38,679 nucleotides of DNA from Acidobacteriaceae bacterium (GCA_003140235.1 PLJN01000041.1:161-38839), one strand, 5' to 3'. Shown: positions 15,895-24,152, numbered from the stretch's first letter. The notes: a model not told the origin generated them from the letters alone. Translations and numbers: made by a program.

Positions 15895-17429
15895 TATTTC
15901 TTCTCTCCCTGTGCGGGCGCTGCGGGTGCCTCAGGTTTCGCTGTTTCGATGCGGGCCACGGTGCGGTTGTTTTCGGAGAAAGTTTTGTTCGCGACGCGGC
16001 GAATGTCGGCCTTGGTGACTTTCTTGATTCGGTCAATCTGGCGAAAGACTTCACGCCAGTCGCCATAGAGCGCCTCGGCCTGACCCAGTTGCGTGGCGAG
16101 GCCGGTGTTATCAGCCAGCCCACGAATCAGGTCGGCTTGGGCGCGGGTTTTCACCGAGAGCAGTTCTTCGTCGCTTACGTCTTGCGTTTTCAGTCTTTCA
16201 ATTTCATCGTGGATGGGCCCGGCCATATCTTGCGCGGTGTGTCCATTGGTGGGGATGGCAAAAAAGAAAAACAAATTAGGATACTTGCCGCCGGGATAGC
16301 TGCCGCCCTGCGCCGCAATGGCAATTTGTTTGTCGCGCACCAGCGAGCGATAGAGCCGCGAAGTGCGTCCCTTGGACACAAGATCGGCCAGCACGTCATA
16401 GACAGCATCGTCGGGATCAAGAAACCCCGGACGATGATAACCCTCCACATAAACCGGCTGGCTGCTCTCATGCAGCACGATCAGGCGTTCGGCAGCTTGC
16501 GCCGGCTCCTGTGTGCGTAGCGGCTCCGGAGCAGGCAGGGCCGGCAAACGCCCAAAGTATTTTTCAAAGATAGGCATGGCTTCCGCAGCCCGCACGTCGC
16601 CCGCCACGGTAATCGTCATGTTGGCCGGGACGTAATACTTGTGGAAGAAGTTGATGGCATCGGTCGCGGAGAATGCTTTCAGGTCCGATGGCCAGCCGAT
16701 CACCGGTCGTCCATAAGGGTGAGCCACAAACGCGGCGCGCAGAAACTGTTCGATCAGCCGCCCTTGCGGAGAACTATCAGTCCGCAGACGGCGCTCTTCG
16801 TATACCACATCGCGCTCTTTATAAAACTCGCGCATCACCGGATGAAGAAACCGCTCCGATTCCAGATAGGCCCACAACTCGAACCGGTTCTGCGGAAACG
16901 AGCAGAAGTAATCCGTGTCGTCCCAGTTGGTGGAAGCGTTCAGTCCCACTCCGCCCTGGCTCTCGATGATCTCGCTGTATTCCTCGGGCACAACGTATTG
17001 GTCGGCTTGCTCAATCTCGTCCTTCCAGGCTTTTTCCAAGGCCGCGACCTTCACGGGATCAGGCCCGGTTTCTTTCAGACGTTCCGCCAGATACGCCGCA
17101 TAGGCTTTCTCGACTTTAGCCAGCGCCGCTTTTTCGGCGAGATAGTTTTTGGTGCCGATCCGGTCGGTGCCCTTGAACGCCATATGCTCGAACATGTGCG
17201 CCAGGCCGGTAATGCCGTCCACTTCCTGCGCCGAGCCGGCGTTCACATAGGTGTAAAAAGAAAACACCGGCGCTTCCGGACGCTCCATGATGACGATGGT
17301 CAGGCCGTTGGCCAGTTTCTTGACGGTAATTTTCTTCTCGAACGAGCTGATGTCCTGCCCGCAGGCCGTCAGGGCGAAAAAGAGAACACAAACGATCAGG
17401 GGAGTAAATTTTCGATGACTGATTTTCAT
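15894..17429 (-). CDS. M16 family zinc metallopeptidase, lipoprotein, catalytic partner
   Basis: This 511-residue protein starts with a lipoprotein signal, MKISHRKFTPLIVCVLFFALTAC, with the lipobox ending at Cys23, so it should be anchored to a membrane on the periplasmic side. The zinc motif is intact: HMFEH at residues 78-82 within DGITGLAHMFEHMAFKGT. The distal catalytic Glu lies in the KERDVVYEERR region; an inserted helical, charged segment (about 100-150) makes the spacing longer than usual. The frame is open upstream to 17948, but that part overlaps two other genes and lacks family similarity. The stop overlaps the next gene's ATG by one base, implying coupled translation with the inactive M16 subunit. 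Confidence 0.92.
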   Translation of the reverse strand: MKISHRKFTPLIVCVLFFALTACGQDISSFEKKITVKKLANGLTIVIMERPEAPVFSFYTYVNAGSAQEVDGITGLAHMFEHMAFKGTDRIGTKNYLAEKAALAKVEKAYAAYLAERLKETGPDPVKVAALEKAWKDEIEQADQYVVPEEYSEIIESQGGVGLNASTNWDDTDYFCSFPQNRFELWAYLESERFLHPVMREFYKERDVVYEERRLRTDSSPQGRLIEQFLRAAFVAHPYGRPVIGWPSDLKAFSATDAINFFHKYYVPANMTITVAGDVRAAEAMPIFEKYFGRLPALPAPEPLRTQEPAQAAERLIVLHESSQPVYVEGYHRPGFLDPDDAVYDVLADLVSKGRTSRLYRSLVRDKQIAIAAQGGSYPGGKYPNLFFFFAIPTNGHTAQDMAGPIHDEIERLKTQDVSDEELLSVKTRAQADLIRGLADNTGLATQLGQAEALYGDWREVFRQIDRIKKVTKADIRRVANKTFSENNRTVARIETAKPEAPAAPAQGEKK

Positions 17430-17493
17430 AACTCCATTCTTGTTATCACGCTTCTCATGGCTATTACTCAGGATAGCAGGCAACAGGGGCCCA

Positions 17494-17730
17494 TCAATCT
17501 TCGTCGTCTTCATATTCCTGGCCTTCATACTCCCGCTCAAAGTTGACGCGGCCAGCGTTGCTCGCGGCGATTTGCAGGTAACGGGCCAGCAGCCCGGCTT
17601 GTTTGTGGTCAAGTGTTCCGTCCACGAGGCCCTGCGTAGCTTGCATGATGGCCAGTTGCACGCCATTGGGGTCGTCGAGCGGAGGCAGGTCAAGCTTTTG
17701 CGGCCGGGCCAATTGCATGGCAAGGCGCAT
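17494..17730 (-). CDS. Small zinc-finger-like protein, start codon unclear or gene 5'-truncated
   Basis: From the first available ATG (17730) the frame encodes 78 residues ending in an acidic tail. The core PPLDDPNGVQLAIMQATQGLVDGTLDHKQAGLLARYLQIAASN resembles small proteins common in this phylum, which normally begin with a Cys/His cluster. That cluster is present upstream in the same open frame (NGERCRAPKERGKKFCHM, plus KCC further on). However, between the preceding stop at 17857-17859 and 17730 there is no ATG, GTG or TTG. Either an unusual start codon is used, translation is coupled by slippage from the overlapping gene at 17786-18121, or the 5' end is damaged. The function is unknown. 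Confidence 0.55.
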   Translation of the reverse strand: MRLAMQLARPQKLDLPPLDDPNGVQLAIMQATQGLVDGTLDHKQAGLLARYLQIAASNAGRVNFEREYEGQEYEDDED

Positions 17731-17785
17731 GTGGCAGAATTTTTTACCGCGCTCTTTCGGCGCCCGGCAACGTTCGCCATTGGGT

Positions 17786-18121
17786 TTATCCCCGGGGTTC
17801 GGGCGCCGGCCCCGGAGGCAGCACTTCGGGTTCCTTTGAGCGGACCTGCGAGCGGGTCATGAACATCACGGTCGCGGTCCAAGTGGGCAACAAATCGATG
17901 CCGGGGATAAGTTCCGCGGCGAAGGCCGGCAGCAACGCCCAATGCCATCCCAGAAGCCGCCAGAGAGCTACGCCTACGACCAGGTCGAGAATGTCATCGC
18001 CGGGGAAGGCAGCGCCCGCGAAGAAGAACGGCCACAGGACAATCTGGACAGCATCGGCAATCATGGCAACCGCCCAGGCCAGCTTTTGCTCACGGGACAT
18101 GGTTTTGACAAAGTCCAACAT
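17786..18121 (-). CDS. Small integral membrane protein of unknown function
   Basis: This is a 111-residue protein with three probable membrane segments: LAWAVAMIADAVQIVLWPFFFAG, DDILDLVVGVALWRLLGWHWALLPAFAAEL and the shorter LLPTWTATVMFM. It ends in a Pro/Glu-rich tail. It begins MLDFVKTMSREQK, directly after an upstream TGT-rich gap. No catalytic motif or known domain was recognised. Its 3' end overlaps the open frame of the small zinc-finger-like gene downstream, suggesting the two are transcribed together. Confidence 0.7.
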   Translation of the reverse strand: MLDFVKTMSREQKLAWAVAMIADAVQIVLWPFFFAGAAFPGDDILDLVVGVALWRLLGWHWALLPAFAAELIPGIDLLPTWTATVMFMTRSQVRSKEPEVLPPGPAPEPRG

Positions 18122-18207
18122 CTGTCACACCGCCTAACAGTTTAAGGATACACTCCCCGCAGGGCCGAGTGAAAGACACTTACGAGTTTTTCGGCGGAGA
18201 AAAACCT

Positions 18208-18293
18208 TACCGCTGATGACGCTGATTAAGCAAATTCATTTGTGAGTTTTGTGGTGTCTCAGACGACTTACCTGATTAGCGTCATCAGCGGTA
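18208..18293. repeat. 16-bp perfect inverted repeat in an intergenic region
   Basis: The arm TACCGCTGATGACGCT (18208-18223) is repeated in perfect inverse orientation as AGCGTCATCAGCGGTA (18278-18293) with a 54-nt loop. The 18122-18345 gap contains nothing else recognisable. It resembles dispersed palindromic elements rather than a terminator, as no T-tract follows. Confidence 0.6.
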
Positions 18294-18345
18294 GGGTGTT
18301 CTCCGTGTCGCATGATCTGTTATTACTGCTCTAAATATTTCGCCT

Positions 18346-18420
18346 ATGAAATTCTGCCGGTTTTTTTCCATTCTCTTATTTGCGGCCACGATCACCACCG
18401 CGCAGGACCGCACTGCTTAG
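18346..18420 (+). pseudogene. Orphan signal-peptide fragment, probably the 5' remnant of the S9 peptidase gene
   Basis: An ATG at 18346 opens a 24-residue frame with a complete Sec signal peptide (MKFCRFFSILLFAATITTAQ) that stops at 18418-18420, just where the reverse-oriented NTPase-like cassette begins. On the other side of the cassette, on the same strand, an S9 peptidase fragment starts mid-domain. The simplest reading is that both belong to one secreted S9 peptidase gene whose middle was lost when the cassette arrived. The link between the two ends is inference. Confidence 0.45.
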
Positions 18421-19775
18421 GTCGGGCGCTTTGGGGATGCTTGTCCCGCCGCAGATTTATTGACTGATGGGAGAGACGGCCTCTCCTTTTCCGGGTTGCT
18501 CAAGTACAGATGGACCTTTTCTTCGAGACGTCGTATCTCCTTACGCACTCTGGGAACAGACATGCCAACTTTCTTCGCCAATTCCTTCATTGGACCCTGA
18601 TCGGAATAGAGCAATTTCAGGAATTGACCTTCCGTTTCCGAGAAGACCATTGGACGTTTATCGTTGTAACCGGTCAGCCAACTCTCCAGTTCGTAGGAGG
18701 CTTGCGCACCAAATGTACTTTCAACTGTGCTCCTGGGTTCAGGGAAGTCCGAGTCATCCTCGTGCTCGTCATCAATCGGAGTATTTTCGAGTTGATCAAT
18801 GGAAACACCAATCGACGCTTCGAGGTCATCAGCGATCTCTGCCAGTTTATCAATCGCAACCTGATAAAAATCTGTGACCAAGTCGGGCCGGCGCTTTTTT
18901 CTCACGCGGTCTGGAATGTTTTCCAGGTACTTGAGAAAAATGTCGGGCAGCTTTTGGGCGGTGAAGAGGAGAGCTTCGTTCCGGTCAGTGTACAGATATT
19001 CAAAGACATTTCGCTCTCCGATGCTCAAATCTCCAACTACTCGCTCTAGGGTGGCGTCAAGCCGGGCTAACTTCCAGAGGTGCAATGCAACATCTATCGG
19101 GTTGCCGCCCTCACACTGGCTTCGGAGAGCCACTACGTTATCGCGGATTTTGGCCATCAACGCATCAGGGTGCTCCACTTTGAAGGAGTCGGTTCTGAGG
19201 CATTTTCTCAGGGCGCGTTCCGAATCTCTAATTTCATCGATCGCTTTGGCGATGTCGCTCCGATGCGCGGACGACGCGCCGCCCTTCCCTTTGGAGAAAA
19301 GTCTGCTGATCAATTCCCTTGTTGGTTGCGGAGTGAAGCGGTAAATACCAGTGCGTCGACTCCAGAAATCGGGGGCGAGGCCTGGAAAGCGCGAGAGCAG
19401 CTCATTTGTGAGCCAAATAACGATAGGCACTTTCAACGCTGCCAGAGCATCGCGGTGAAAATTCAATTGCCGTAGCACCGCATCAGCGATCGGCGGGGTC
19501 AATTTCTGCAATCCCCAGAGAACCATCACCTCAGGTCTTTCGGCCAGAGTCTCAGCGTAAAACGCATGAAGAAGGTCGTCTGCTGCCTTCGACGCTGTTA
19601 TATAGACGATGTTTTTCCACACCTCTGCAAGCTCTTTGTCCATCGTCTCGCGGATTTGTTTGCTGATCTCATCATCGTCGCAAACCAGGAGTAAAAACTT
19701 GGATTCGCGTTCCGCGACGATTTCAAAGATGAGATCGTTTACTTGCTTGCTTGCGCGGGCAGGAGCATCATTCAT
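18417..19775 (-). CDS. NTPase-associated protein with APDFWSRR motif and C-terminal HTH
   Basis: This is a 452-residue cytoplasmic protein. The N-terminal region (about 1-160) looks like a degenerate P-loop/STAND-type core without a Walker A: FLLLVCDDDE, VMVLWGLQKLTPP, LRQLNFHRDAL, VPIVIWLTNELLSRFPGLAPDFWSRRTGIYRF. The LNxxRD and APDFWSxR motifs recall bacterial NTPase/TPR proteins of defence-like loci. A helical middle follows (KAIDEIRDSERALRKCL; GNPIDVALHLWKLARLD). Near 395-430 is a winged-helix-like segment (GPMKELAKKVGMSVPRVRKEIRRLEEKV). Its start overlaps the upstream truncated NTPase gene by 8 bp, so the two form one unit. The biological role is unknown; a defence function would be speculative. 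Confidence 0.7.
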   Translation of the reverse strand: MNDAPARASKQVNDLIFEIVAERESKFLLLVCDDDEISKQIRETMDKELAEVWKNIVYITASKAADDLLHAFYAETLAERPEVMVLWGLQKLTPPIADAVLRQLNFHRDALAALKVPIVIWLTNELLSRFPGLAPDFWSRRTGIYRFTPQPTRELISRLFSKGKGGASSAHRSDIAKAIDEIRDSERALRKCLRTDSFKVEHPDALMAKIRDNVVALRSQCEGGNPIDVALHLWKLARLDATLERVVGDLSIGERNVFEYLYTDRNEALLFTAQKLPDIFLKYLENIPDRVRKKRRPDLVTDFYQVAIDKLAEIADDLEASIGVSIDQLENTPIDDEHEDDSDFPEPRSTVESTFGAQASYELESWLTGYNDKRPMVFSETEGQFLKLLYSDQGPMKELAKKVGMSVPRVRKEIRRLEEKVHLYLSNPEKERPSLPSVNKSAAGQASPKRPT

Positions 19776-20513
19776 TTTTCTTTAACTCGGCCATGTGAGG
19801 CGCGTTCTGCTCATACAGGGCGCGTGCGGCAGGGTGTGCCTCGAACCACGCGCGTTTGTCCGAATACTCAATAGCAATCATCTTGTACAGCAACTCAGGT
19901 AGAATCCCGTCACCGGAAAGAGATTGTGATGCCCCCCCACGACACATGTGCCCTAAAGCTTCCCACAGCGGCACCCGATCAACCACAAACTGATAATCAT
20001 CGACCAACTTTTGAAATCCGTCCTGAATTACTGACTCATCGACTTCGAGGCCCGGTTCCATGATGGCTCTTTTACAAATCCCGCGCAACATCCGCATCGC
20101 ATCAATCAGAACACCACCGCTGCAATCCAGCACTTTATCTAGGAGTTGAGATGGGATTGGGTTGTAAGGCATACGCAATTCAAATACCTTACGCATGAAC
20201 TCCTGAGAGGCCGTATTTCGATTGTGCTTTTCATCAAAAAGATCAACGGCGGGAACCCGAATGATGCCGTTATAGGGGAGGCCCGCTATGCGAACGTAGT
20301 TGGAGGTTGCATACGTTAGGAACGGTTCAGACGGAACTTCCACGCTGCCAAGGGGGTGTAGGCGCGATTCTATCTGAAGTCGCACCGCTGTTCCACTAGT
20401 GGCTGTAATGAAGGTCATACACAAGCTAATGTTCCTAAAGTGTCTAGAATCAATCAGATGCATAAAGCACACCAAGTTCAATAAAAATGTAAGTCATTGA
20501 TAACAAATACCTT
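19768..20513 (-). pseudogene. 5'-truncated NTPase gene (Walker A part missing), partner of the downstream APDFWSRR gene
   Basis: The open frame (TTG at 20481) gives 237 residues that resemble the second half of an NTPase: IDSRHFRNISLCMTFITATSGTAVRLQ, NYVRIAGLPYNGIIRVPAVDLFDE, LLDKVLDCSGGVLIDAMRMLRGICKRA. There is no Walker A. Just upstream, in another frame, CKVFVINDLHF resembles a Walker B strand, and it joins this frame if one T is added to the T5 run near 20483-20487. The family-like sequence ends at about 20512, where S9 peptidase coding sequence begins on the other strand. The gene therefore looks cut at the cassette boundary, and may also be frameshifted. Its 3' end overlaps the next gene by 8 bp. 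Confidence 0.6.
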
Positions 20514-21148
20514 ACATGTACTACTACCCCAACTCTTATGCGGAGAATCAGTATCTGGCGAGCCGGGGATACGTGGTGCTGTCCGTGAACTACCGCTTGG
20601 GCAGCATGTACGAGCGCGCGTTTCGCGAAGCTCCGAACAGCGGATGGCGCGGGTCTTTTGAATACAAGGATGTGCTGGCTGGGGCGAAGTATCTTCAAAC
20701 ACTTTCTTATGTTGATCCCAAGCGCCTCGGCATTTGGGGCGGATCATACGGTGGGCTCATGACGGCGCTGGCGCTCTCGCGCAACTCAGACGTGTTTGCC
20801 GCAGGAGTGGATTTCCATGGCGTACACGATTGGTCGGTGCTGGTGCGTCGCACGGCGCCGGACACGGCACCCGACTATAAGGAAGCCCTCAAGCTGGCGT
20901 ATGACTCGTCACCCGTGGCTTCGGTGGCGACATGGAAGTCTCCCGTACTGCTCATGCACGGCGACGACGACCGCAATGTACCGTTCCAGCAGACAACCGA
21001 CTTGGCGCAGCGGTTGCGCGAGAATCATGTTCCGCTGGAAGAGATTATTTTCCCCGACGAGATTCACGACTTTCTTCTATGGAAGACCTGGATTCGCGGC
21101 TACAAAGCCACGGCGGATTTCTTTAATCGGAAGTTGGGCGTTCCGTAG
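20514..21148 (+). pseudogene. C-terminal fragment of a secreted S9 prolyl oligopeptidase-family peptidase
   Basis: About 211 residues of the alpha/beta-hydrolase domain remain, beginning abruptly with YMYYYPNSYAENQYLASRGYVVLSVNYR. The catalytic triad is present: Ser in GIWGGSYGGLMT, Asp in MHGDDDRNVPF and His in DEIHDFLL. The N-terminal beta-propeller and the start of the hydrolase domain are missing; complete members are roughly 700-800 residues. An ATG at 20516 exists but no ribosome site is evident, so expression as a protein is doubtful. The break coincides with the end of the reverse-oriented NTPase cassette, and a matching signal-peptide fragment lies beyond it. Confidence 0.8.
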
Positions 21149-21215
21149 ATATCTCGCGGTGTCGCTGATTGTCAGGTTAAATCTGCACTGGATTCAATCT
21201 TCAGGAGGCAAAGCC

Positions 21216-21725
21216 ATGAAGTGCCGTTGGGTTCTTCGGTCACTGGTCACGTTGTTCGCTCTCTCTGGCATTGTTCAAGTTGTTCAAGCGCAGACTGCAC
21301 TCTCCAACACCGCGGCTGCGGGGCCGGGTTGTCCGGTCGAACTCATGCAGTTCAAGCCTTCGGGCGTCCACATCCATGTGAAGAATGTGAGCGGCAAAAA
21401 TATTGTCGGGATGGTGTTCAATGCCGCGCTGTCCGACGCCACCGAGCGCTGGATATGGCTGCACTGGAACTTTGACCAGACGCGGCCCATCAGGGAATTC
21501 GGTTGGAACAGGGTGATTAAAGACGGTGAAACCAAGAAACTCAGCTGGTGGGCAGACGTCGAGTTCCACCATGGCGGCGGAGCGGCTTTGGTGCTGACCA
21601 GCGTTCTGTTCGAAGACGGCTTCTCCTGGGAAGAAGGCATGGACGGCTCATCCTGCAAGGGTGTCTGGTACAACAACCACAAGAAGGGTTTTGCCAAATC
21701 GATCGCCCTGCCGCCGCGGAATTAG
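21216..21725 (+). CDS. Secreted protein of unknown function
   Basis: This is a 169-residue protein with a signal peptide (MKCRWVLRSLVTLFALSGIVQVVQAQ). The mature part (GCPVELMQFKPSGVHIHVKNVSGKNIVGMVFNAALSDATE, LSWWADVEFHHGGGAALVLTSVLFEDG, SCKGVWY) reads as a beta-sandwich with two Cys residues that could form a disulfide. The ATG at 21216 has a strong AGGAGG-like site eight bases upstream and is internal to a longer open frame that overlaps the S9 fragment. No domain was recognised; similar small secreted proteins are frequent in this phylum. A repeat element follows it. Confidence 0.7.
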   Translation: MKCRWVLRSLVTLFALSGIVQVVQAQTALSNTAAAGPGCPVELMQFKPSGVHIHVKNVSGKNIVGMVFNAALSDATERWIWLHWNFDQTRPIREFGWNRVIKDGETKKLSWWADVEFHHGGGAALVLTSVLFEDGFSWEEGMDGSSCKGVWYNNHKKGFAKSIALPPRN

Positions 21726-21736
21726 ATTTTTGTTAA

Positions 21737-21825
21737 ATCCCGCGCGGAGCGAGGGATCCCTATAGCTACGAGAATCTTGGATCATAGTGATCCCTCACCC
21801 CGCAAAGAACGCGGGGATTCGGGAT
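21737..21825. repeat. Palindromic intergenic repeat, copy a
   Basis: The left arm (21737-21763) matches the ATCCC-GAGCGAGGGATCCCTAT pattern also found at about 26.2, 28.7, 29.6 and 31.1 kb. The right part contains GTGATCCCTC and an inner hairpin CCCCGC/GCGGGG (21798-21816), then GGGAT. It lies in the gap before the pseudokinase gene. Confidence 0.65.
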
Positions 21826-21880
21826 TTCAGGGAGAAAGTCCGATGACCTTCGTAACCCCTGCCAGCCACTGCTTTGCTAC

Positions 21881-21908
21881 TTGGCAAAGCGGAAGTTTGC
21901 GCTATGAT
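21881..21908 (+). promoter_or_regulatory. Sigma-70-like promoter for the pseudokinase gene
   Basis: TTGGCA (21881-21886) and TATGAT (21903-21908) each match five of six consensus positions and are 16 nt apart. Transcription would begin near 21915, about 40 nt before the ATG at 21954. No Shine-Dalgarno sequence is evident before that ATG. Confidence 0.5.
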
Positions 21909-21953
21909 GGTTTTGCTCATCCTCCCCAAGGTACAAGCTAGTTTTGGTTTTTT

Positions 21954-24050
21954 ATGCTAGATACCACTAGTGTACCTACCGACAGCGTTGCCACCGCCCC
22001 GCGGGTGGACCGGCTTGAGGTGATCCAGGAGCTGCCGCGTGGCAGCATTGGTACCGTCCGCAAGGCGAAGAATGCCCGTTCGAGGCGCGTGGTCGCGCTA
22101 CGGCAGTTTGAGGCGCCGCAGTGGCTGGACGACGTCCAAGACCTGCTGGACCATATTCTCGCTGAAGCCAAAGTCGCCAGCACGCTGCAACATCCCAACA
22201 TTGCTACGCTCCATACGTGCGGCTATAAGGACTTCACCGTCTTTATGACCTCGGAGTTCGTGGAAGGTCCCAGCTTGAAGGAAGCAACAGCGGGTCGTCC
22301 GCTGAGCTTGCCGGACGTTCTGGCCGTGGCCAAGCAGCTCGGCGCTGCGCTTGATCTGGCCCACTCCCAGGGCGTGGTGCATCATGCACTGAATCCGTAC
22401 AATCTGAAACTATTGCCCGACGGCACGCTTAAGATTTTGGATTTTGGGCTGCTTAAGCACCGCCATCTGCTTTCCCAGACTCCGACCAAGAAGCTGGAGA
22501 ACGAGCCTTATCTTTCGCCGGAAGAGGTAAAAAACAAGCCGCCGACCAAATCGGCCAACTTGTTCAGCGCGGCAAGCATTCTCTACGAGCTGCTGACTAC
22601 GCGCAGCCCCTTTGCCGGACAGCACCTCGGTGAAGTAGACCGGAACATCACTGATCTGCCGCCGCATCCTCTGAATGTGGCGCATGCGCGTGTGCCGGAA
22701 GCGGTGTCCCGCGTGGTGCTGAAGGGTCTTGCGAAAGATCCAGCCGATAGATTTCAGTCGGGACAGGAAATGGCGGATGCGCTGGAAAACGCCATGAAAG
22801 GCGTGCCGATGCGGGCTTCCGTGTCAACGACCGCGACGGCGAAGGCCCCGGCAACGCAAAGGATATCGGCTCCGGATATTGGCGGACAGACCATCAGGAT
22901 TTCGCCCCCGCCGTCGATAGCGGCGCCCGCGCCAGCCAGAAGCACGACGGTTACTACTACCACCACGAGAACGGCGGCCGCTGCACCGGCGGCAAAAACC
23001 ACGACGACCACCACGACACGAGCGGCGACCTCGGCGGTGAGAGGTGCGCCAGTTGCCGGCAAAAAGCCGTATTGGATATTCGTGGCTGTTGGAGTGGTAT
23101 TAGTTGTTGCGGTCGCCGGTGCATATCTCTACTTGCGGCGTGGACCAGCGCAGCCGCCCGTGGAGAACCCGCCGGCGGAGCAAGCCCTGACCATTCAGCA
23201 AGTCGATGTTCCGCCGCCAACGGACGCCCAGCCGGTGTTGGAAGTCAGCCAGGTGGGCGGATCCAAGCCGGGCAAGCCGGGCAAGAATGCCAAAGGCGCA
23301 GTTGTTGCTTCGACGCCTGCCGCGGTGGTTCCGTCTTTGGGAGCGTTGGACATCGCAGTTTCTCCTGCCGGCGCAGCGGTGCAGATAGAAAGCCAGTCCG
23401 GACAATCGTGGAGGGCCACGCAGGCCGCGAATACGCTTGCGCCGGGAACGTACAAAGTGACCGTGAGCATGGCTGGCTACGCGACCGACACGCGGGTGAT
23501 CAACGTTTCTGCCGGGAACCGCGTGGCGGCTGATGTTCATCTCACCGCGACCAAGGGCTTCCTGACCGTCGGCAGCAACCCCGTTGGCGCAAGAGTTTTC
23601 ATTGATGGCCGGGACGCAGGCAAGTCGTCTCCGGCTGAGTTCATGCTTGATCCCACCGTGCACGACGTCGTGGTGCGCAAAGAAGGTTATCTGGACGCGC
23701 AGAGCAGCATCAAACTTACGGCTGGCCAGACAGTCACGTTCTCTCCAGAGTTGCGCGTGGCCGGACGCACGGACAACATCAAGACCGTGGGCGGATTGTC
23801 CAAGGTGTTCGGCGGCGGATCGTCCGGCATGGCGCGGATGGAGATCAGGACCCAGCCCAAGGGGGCGCAAATCCTGATTAACGGCGCGCCCTTTGCGAAG
23901 ACCACGCCCGTGGAAATCCAGGTGGAACCGGGCAACTACGAAATTACGCTGCAAAAGGACGGCTACAAGTCCGTGCACAAAACTGTGACCGTAGGCCAGG
24001 GCGAAAAGCTCAAGATTGACGAGGCACTCGCACAATCATCCACACAGTGA
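21954..24050 (+). CDS. Membrane-anchored pseudokinase (PknB-like) with three PEGA repeats
   Basis: This is a 698-residue protein. Residues about 20-280 form a Ser/Thr kinase fold, but key residues are changed. The ATP-binding Lys of VAxK is Arg50 (VALR), the first Gly of the P-loop is Pro28, and HRDLKPxN reads HHALNPYN, so the catalytic Asp is Ala145 and the Lys is Asn147. DFG (Asp163) is kept. It should therefore bind a nucleotide poorly and not phosphorylate. A Thr/Ala-rich linker leads to a membrane segment (about 371-392), then three PEGA domains (about 461-530, 531-600, 625-693) outside. An active kinase of the same layout follows 102 nt downstream. A regulatory or scaffold role is inferred. 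Confidence 0.85.
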   Translation: MLDTTSVPTDSVATAPRVDRLEVIQELPRGSIGTVRKAKNARSRRVVALRQFEAPQWLDDVQDLLDHILAEAKVASTLQHPNIATLHTCGYKDFTVFMTSEFVEGPSLKEATAGRPLSLPDVLAVAKQLGAALDLAHSQGVVHHALNPYNLKLLPDGTLKILDFGLLKHRHLLSQTPTKKLENEPYLSPEEVKNKPPTKSANLFSAASILYELLTTRSPFAGQHLGEVDRNITDLPPHPLNVAHARVPEAVSRVVLKGLAKDPADRFQSGQEMADALENAMKGVPMRASVSTTATAKAPATQRISAPDIGGQTIRISPPPSIAAPAPARSTTVTTTTTRTAAAAPAAKTTTTTTTRAATSAVRGAPVAGKKPYWIFVAVGVVLVVAVAGAYLYLRRGPAQPPVENPPAEQALTIQQVDVPPPTDAQPVLEVSQVGGSKPGKPGKNAKGAVVASTPAAVVPSLGALDIAVSPAGAAVQIESQSGQSWRATQAANTLAPGTYKVTVSMAGYATDTRVINVSAGNRVAADVHLTATKGFLTVGSNPVGARVFIDGRDAGKSSPAEFMLDPTVHDVVVRKEGYLDAQSSIKLTAGQTVTFSPELRVAGRTDNIKTVGGLSKVFGGGSSGMARMEIRTQPKGAQILINGAPFAKTTPVEIQVEPGNYEITLQKDGYKSVHKTVTVGQGEKLKIDEALAQSSTQ

Positions 24051-24152
24051 ATGAACGTCCAGTCTGAAACCGCCCTAAAGGCCGGGCCGCCCCAGGCCGA
24101 TCACTAAAGTAATGAGCGCTCTTGCGCGCTCTCCAGTATTATCTTCGCAAGG

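Noticed and set aside
17430-17948. Long N-terminal extension of the catalytic M16 gene (open to 17948)
   Set aside because: The extension overlaps two other genes, shows no family similarity, and the ATG at 17429 opens a complete lipoprotein signal.
18417-20513. Insertion sequence or transposon
   Set aside because: No transposase or integrase, no terminal inverted repeats and no target-site duplication are visible at the borders.
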